From the NCBI GenBank assembly GCA_030628225.1, contig DAOVRJ010000131.1, forward strand, positions 1 through 6,912: a stretch of DNA of 6,912 nucleotides. Reading direction: 5' to 3'. A program made the position numbers and the translations under genes. Of this stretch, positions 4,604 through 6,912 are shown in pieces. The notes under the pieces were generated by a model. The model ran no database searches. It saw only the letters and a program-made list of their open reading frames with translations, and had not been told where the DNA came from. Numbering within the stretch: the stretch's first letter is position 1; each line of letters opens with the position of its first letter. Origin of the DNA: Candidatus Zixiibacteriota bacterium (lineage in GTDB: Bacteria; SM23-81).

Positions 4604-6802
4604 GTGCCAAAACGGAGAATTTACGAGGTAGCCAAACAATTCAAAGTGTCCAGTGAGGCGCTTGTATCGTTGCTAAGGGGCCTCAAGTACGATGTTCGCA
4701 GTCATATGAGCATCGTGGATGAGAAGATGGAGGCTGACATCCGCAAAAAGTTTGAGAATGAGAAAGCGGAGGTCAAAAGAAGAGACGAGCGCAAGCGTGA
4801 AAAACACAAGGAGATCGCTAAAAAAGAGGAAATTGAGAAGACAACCAGGAAAAAGCGTAAACGGGAGAGATCAAAGAAGAAAGCGCTGAAACCGAGCCAG
4901 AAGAGGCGAAGGAGACGTCGGGAACGGCCGGCCATAGACAAGCAGGAAGTGGCCGAGAGCGTGAAGAGAACTCTGGCCAGCATGGAGGGACGCAAACCTG
5001 CCCGTCGCCGTCGCAAGCGGGTAGTTAAGGGAGAGGGAATTGAGGTAGAGGAAGGGAACATTGTTCGAGTAAGCGAGTTTATTTCGGTGGCAGAGCTGGC
5101 CCATCAGATGGATGTAACCCCGGCCAAGTTAATATCAAAGTGTATGGAGCTCGGTCTCATGGTGACCATTAATCAGCGGCTGGACATGGACACCATCACC
5201 ATGGTGGCTGACGAATTCGGTTACGAGGTAGAGCAGATAGAGGGGTATATCCTCGATGAGATTTTGGAGGAGAAGGGGGAGGTCAAGGAAGACTTGCAGC
5301 CCCGTGCCTCCGTGGTCACGGTCATGGGTCATGTGGATCATGGCAAGACCTCTCTGTTGGACTATATTCGAAAAAGCAATATCATTGCTGGAGAGAAAGG
5401 CGGAATAACGCAGCACATCGGAGCTTATGAGATCCAGCTGCCCGCCGGTAGAATAACATTCCTGGATACACCCGGCCACGAGGCTTTCACGGCCATGAGG
5501 GCCCGGGGAGCTCAGATTACCGACATCGTGGTGCTGATCGTCGCTGCAGACGACAGTGTTATGCCCCAAACTATAGAGGCAATTGACCATGCAAGAGCGG
5601 CGGGAGTGCCCATCATCGTGGCCGTTAACAAGATAGATCTCCCGGCTGCAAATCCGGAGGCCATCAAGCAACAGCTAACCAAGCATGGTCTTACCGTTGA
5701 GGAGTGGGGTGGCCGCACCATCACCTGTGATATATCCGCCAAGACAGGAGAGGGTATCGACAAGCTGCTGGAGATGATACTGCTTCAAGCAGAGCTTCTG
5801 GAGCTGAAGGCAAATGTACAGGGGAAAGCACAGGGTGTCGTCGTCGAGTCTCTTCTGGACAAGGGACTCGGATCAGTGGCCACGGTACTTGTGCAGCGGG
5901 GTACTCTGCGGAAGGGAGATTCTTTTGTCACCGGTCTTTGCTACGGCAAAGTTCGCACTCTGAGCAACGAATGGAGAGAACCGGTCCGGGATGCCGGCCC
6001 ATCTAGGCCAGTTCAGGTTACCGGAATTTCCGGTGTGCCTCAAGCGGGCGACCCGTTTTATGTGGTGGACAGCGATCATGAGGCTAGGGAAATCTCCTTT
6101 AAAAGGCGGCAGTTGAAACGGGAGGAGGATTTCCGCCGCGTCAGCAAACGTATCACTCTCAAGGATATCTACGATCAGATCAAATCCGGAAAGACCAAAG
6201 AACTGAATCTGATCATAAAGGGAGATGTGGATGGATCTGTAGAAGCGATGTGCGACGTCCTGGAAAAGTTGGAGGTAGAGGATGTACGCATAAGGGTCAT
6301 CCACAAGGGAGTTGGCGCAGTTAGTGCCTCGGATATTTTATTGGCCTCAGCCTCAAAAGCAATCGTTATTGGTTTTCACATCGGGCCTGATCTGGGGGCC
6401 AAAGAGCTGGCAGCGCGGGAGCAAGTAGATGTTCGCCGCTACAATGTCATATACGAGGCGGTTTCCGATATAGAGTCGGCCCTGAAGGGTCTTCTGGATC
6501 CCGAGTACAAGGAGGAAATCCTGGGCAGTGCGGAGGTTCGAGAGATCTTTCACGTTTCCAAGATAGGTGTCATCGCCGGATCTATAGTTAAATCAGGGCA
6601 GATAAAAAGAAATGCCAAGGTGCGGGTTATGCGCAACGGAGAGCTGATCCACGACGGGAAGATCTCCTCTCTGAAGCGATTCAAGAACGACGTTTCTGAT
6701 GTACAGTCTGGTTTCGAATGTGGTATTGGTGTTGAGGATTTCAATGAGTTGCAGATGAAAGATATACTGGAAGTCTACAAGCTAATAGAAATAGAAAGAT
6801 AG
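4604..6802 (+). CDS. infB: translation initiation factor IF2
   Basis: A cytoplasmic GTPase that brings fMet-tRNA to the 30S subunit and promotes 50S joining. The 732 residues are near B. subtilis IF2 (about 716). Order: first IF2_N domain (1-50); a very basic linker (58-108, with 30 Lys/Arg in 51 residues including six consecutive Arg at 101-106, plus a second patch at 130-142); second IF2_N domain (about 158-210); the G domain with G1 GHVDHGKT (242-249), G2 region [11 protein letters not shown] (266-276), G3 DTPGHEAF (288-295), G4 NKID (342-345) and G5 SAK (378-380); domain II (about 408-490); domain III (about 530-625); and the fMet-tRNA-binding C2 domain (about 640-725, with [13 protein letters not shown]). 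All GTPase motifs are intact. The gap after nusA is 47 nt with no promoter or terminator seen, so it is probably in the same operon. The ylxR and L7Ae-like genes often found in this gap are missing. Confidence 0.97.
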   Translation: MPKRRIYEVAKQFKVSSEALVSLLRGLKYDVRSHMSIVDEKMEADIRKKFENEKAEVKRRDERKREKHKEIAKKEEIEKTTRKKRKRERSKKKALKPSQKRRRRRRERPAIDKQEVAESVKRTLASMEGRKPARRRRKRVVKGEGIEVEEGNIVRVSEFISVAELAHQMDVTPAKLISKCMELGLMVTINQRLDMDTITMVADEFGYEVEQIEGYILDEILEEKGEVKEDLQPRASVVTVMGHVDHGKTSLLDYIRKSNIIAGEKGGITQHIGAYEIQLPAGRITFLDTPGHEAFTAMRARGAQITDIVVLIVAADDSVMPQTIEAIDHARAAGVPIIVAVNKIDLPAANPEAIKQQLTKHGLTVEEWGGRTITCDISAKTGEGIDKLLEMILLQAELLELKANVQGKAQGVVVESLLDKGLGSVATVLVQRGTLRKGDSFVTGLCYGKVRTLSNEWREPVRDAGPSRPVQVTGISGVPQAGDPFYVVDSDHEAREISFKRRQLKREEDFRRVSKRITLKDIYDQIKSGKTKELNLIIKGDVDGSVEAMCDVLEKLEVEDVRIRVIHKGVGAVSASDILLASASKAIVIGFHIGPDLGAKELAAREQVDVRRYNVIYEAVSDIESALKGLLDPEYKEEILGSAEVREIFHVSKIGVIAGSIVKSGQIKRNAKVRVMRNGELIHDGKISSLKRFKNDVSDVQSGFECGIGVEDFNELQMKDILEVYKLIEIER

Positions 6803-6821
6803 TGAGGTATTCGAGGGACAG

Positions 6822-6912
6822 ATGATCGTTGGTGTCTGTACTATAGATTTGTACATGGCCGATAGCGGATCGTTGAAGTCCAAAAGGCATGTTTTGCGAG
6901 CCATCAAGGACA
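6822..6912 (+). CDS. DUF503 (YlxP-like) family protein, 5' part only
   Basis: Thirty codons are visible before the window ends. The peptide begins MIVGVCTIDLYMADSGSLKS and continues KRHVLRAIKD, matching the DUF503/YlxP pattern of a beta strand, then a conserved S-L-K-x-K-R turn and a helix. These are small proteins of roughly 90-100 residues with a ferredoxin-like fold whose function is not established. They usually sit between infB and rbfA, which fits the position 19 nt after infB. A GAGGG site lies at 6813-6817, 4 nt before the ATG, a slightly tight spacing. Identification rests on the short visible N-terminus plus context. Confidence 0.85.
   Translation, partial: MIVGVCTIDLYMADSGSLKSKRHVLRAIKD

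Noticed and set aside
5135-5671. 178-codon minus-strand frame inside infB
   Set aside because: It is antisense to the IF2 GTPase motifs, and the His/Ser/Leu-rich peptide is typical of a reversed reading of conserved GTPase codons.
1-6912. CRISPR array, prophage, insertion sequence or defence island
   Set aside because: No spaced direct repeats, transposase, integrase or phage genes are visible. The coding part is an ordinary housekeeping cluster.

Overview
This window holds a conserved bacterial translation and transcription block with two tRNA genes in front of it. In order: an AT-rich gene-free stretch with repeats (1-292), a promoter, tRNA-Arg(CCG) and tRNA-Gly(CCC), proS (prolyl-tRNA synthetase), a promoter and hairpin, rimP (30S maturation factor), nusA (elongation, termination and antitermination factor), infB (initiation factor IF2), and the first 30 codons of a DUF503/YlxP-family gene cut by the window edge. 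All genes are on the + strand. Gaps from rimP onward are short (20, 47 and 19 nt), as in one operon. proS just upstream of rimP-nusA-infB, and a DUF503 gene after infB (usually followed by rbfA), is a widespread bacterial arrangement. The small ylxR and L7Ae-like genes that sit between nusA and infB in many Firmicutes are absent.

The organism is clearly a bacterium: bacterial-type ProRS with an editing insertion, bacterial IF2, RimP, NusA and Shine-Dalgarno sites. Base composition looks balanced to slightly GC-rich in genes, with much AT-richer spacers. The NusA and IF2 N-termini, and a NusA carrying two C-terminal helix-hairpin-helix modules, remind me of uncultured phyla in or near the FCB group or of former Deltaproteobacteria. 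That is an impression from protein style, not a measured placement.

The genes fit together functionally. The tRNAs and ProRS supply decoding, RimP matures the 30S subunit, IF2 places initiator tRNA on it, and NusA connects RNA polymerase to termination and to translation. The rimP-nusA-infB unit probably has its own promoter at 2304-2332, followed immediately by a strong hairpin with a T-run.

I found no undescribed system. The most distinctive signal is in nusA. A roughly 66-residue HhH module is duplicated and still nearly identical at DNA level over part of its length. The copies are separated by four perfect 15-bp repeats encoding EEKAA, which suggests recent lineage-specific remodelling of the NusA C-terminus. 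Secondary points are the crowded promoter/hairpin layout before rimP, an extended acceptor pairing in pre-tRNA-Arg, the very basic IF2 linker, a probable dispersed repeat near the left edge, and a small tandem duplication that forms the nusA stop codon.
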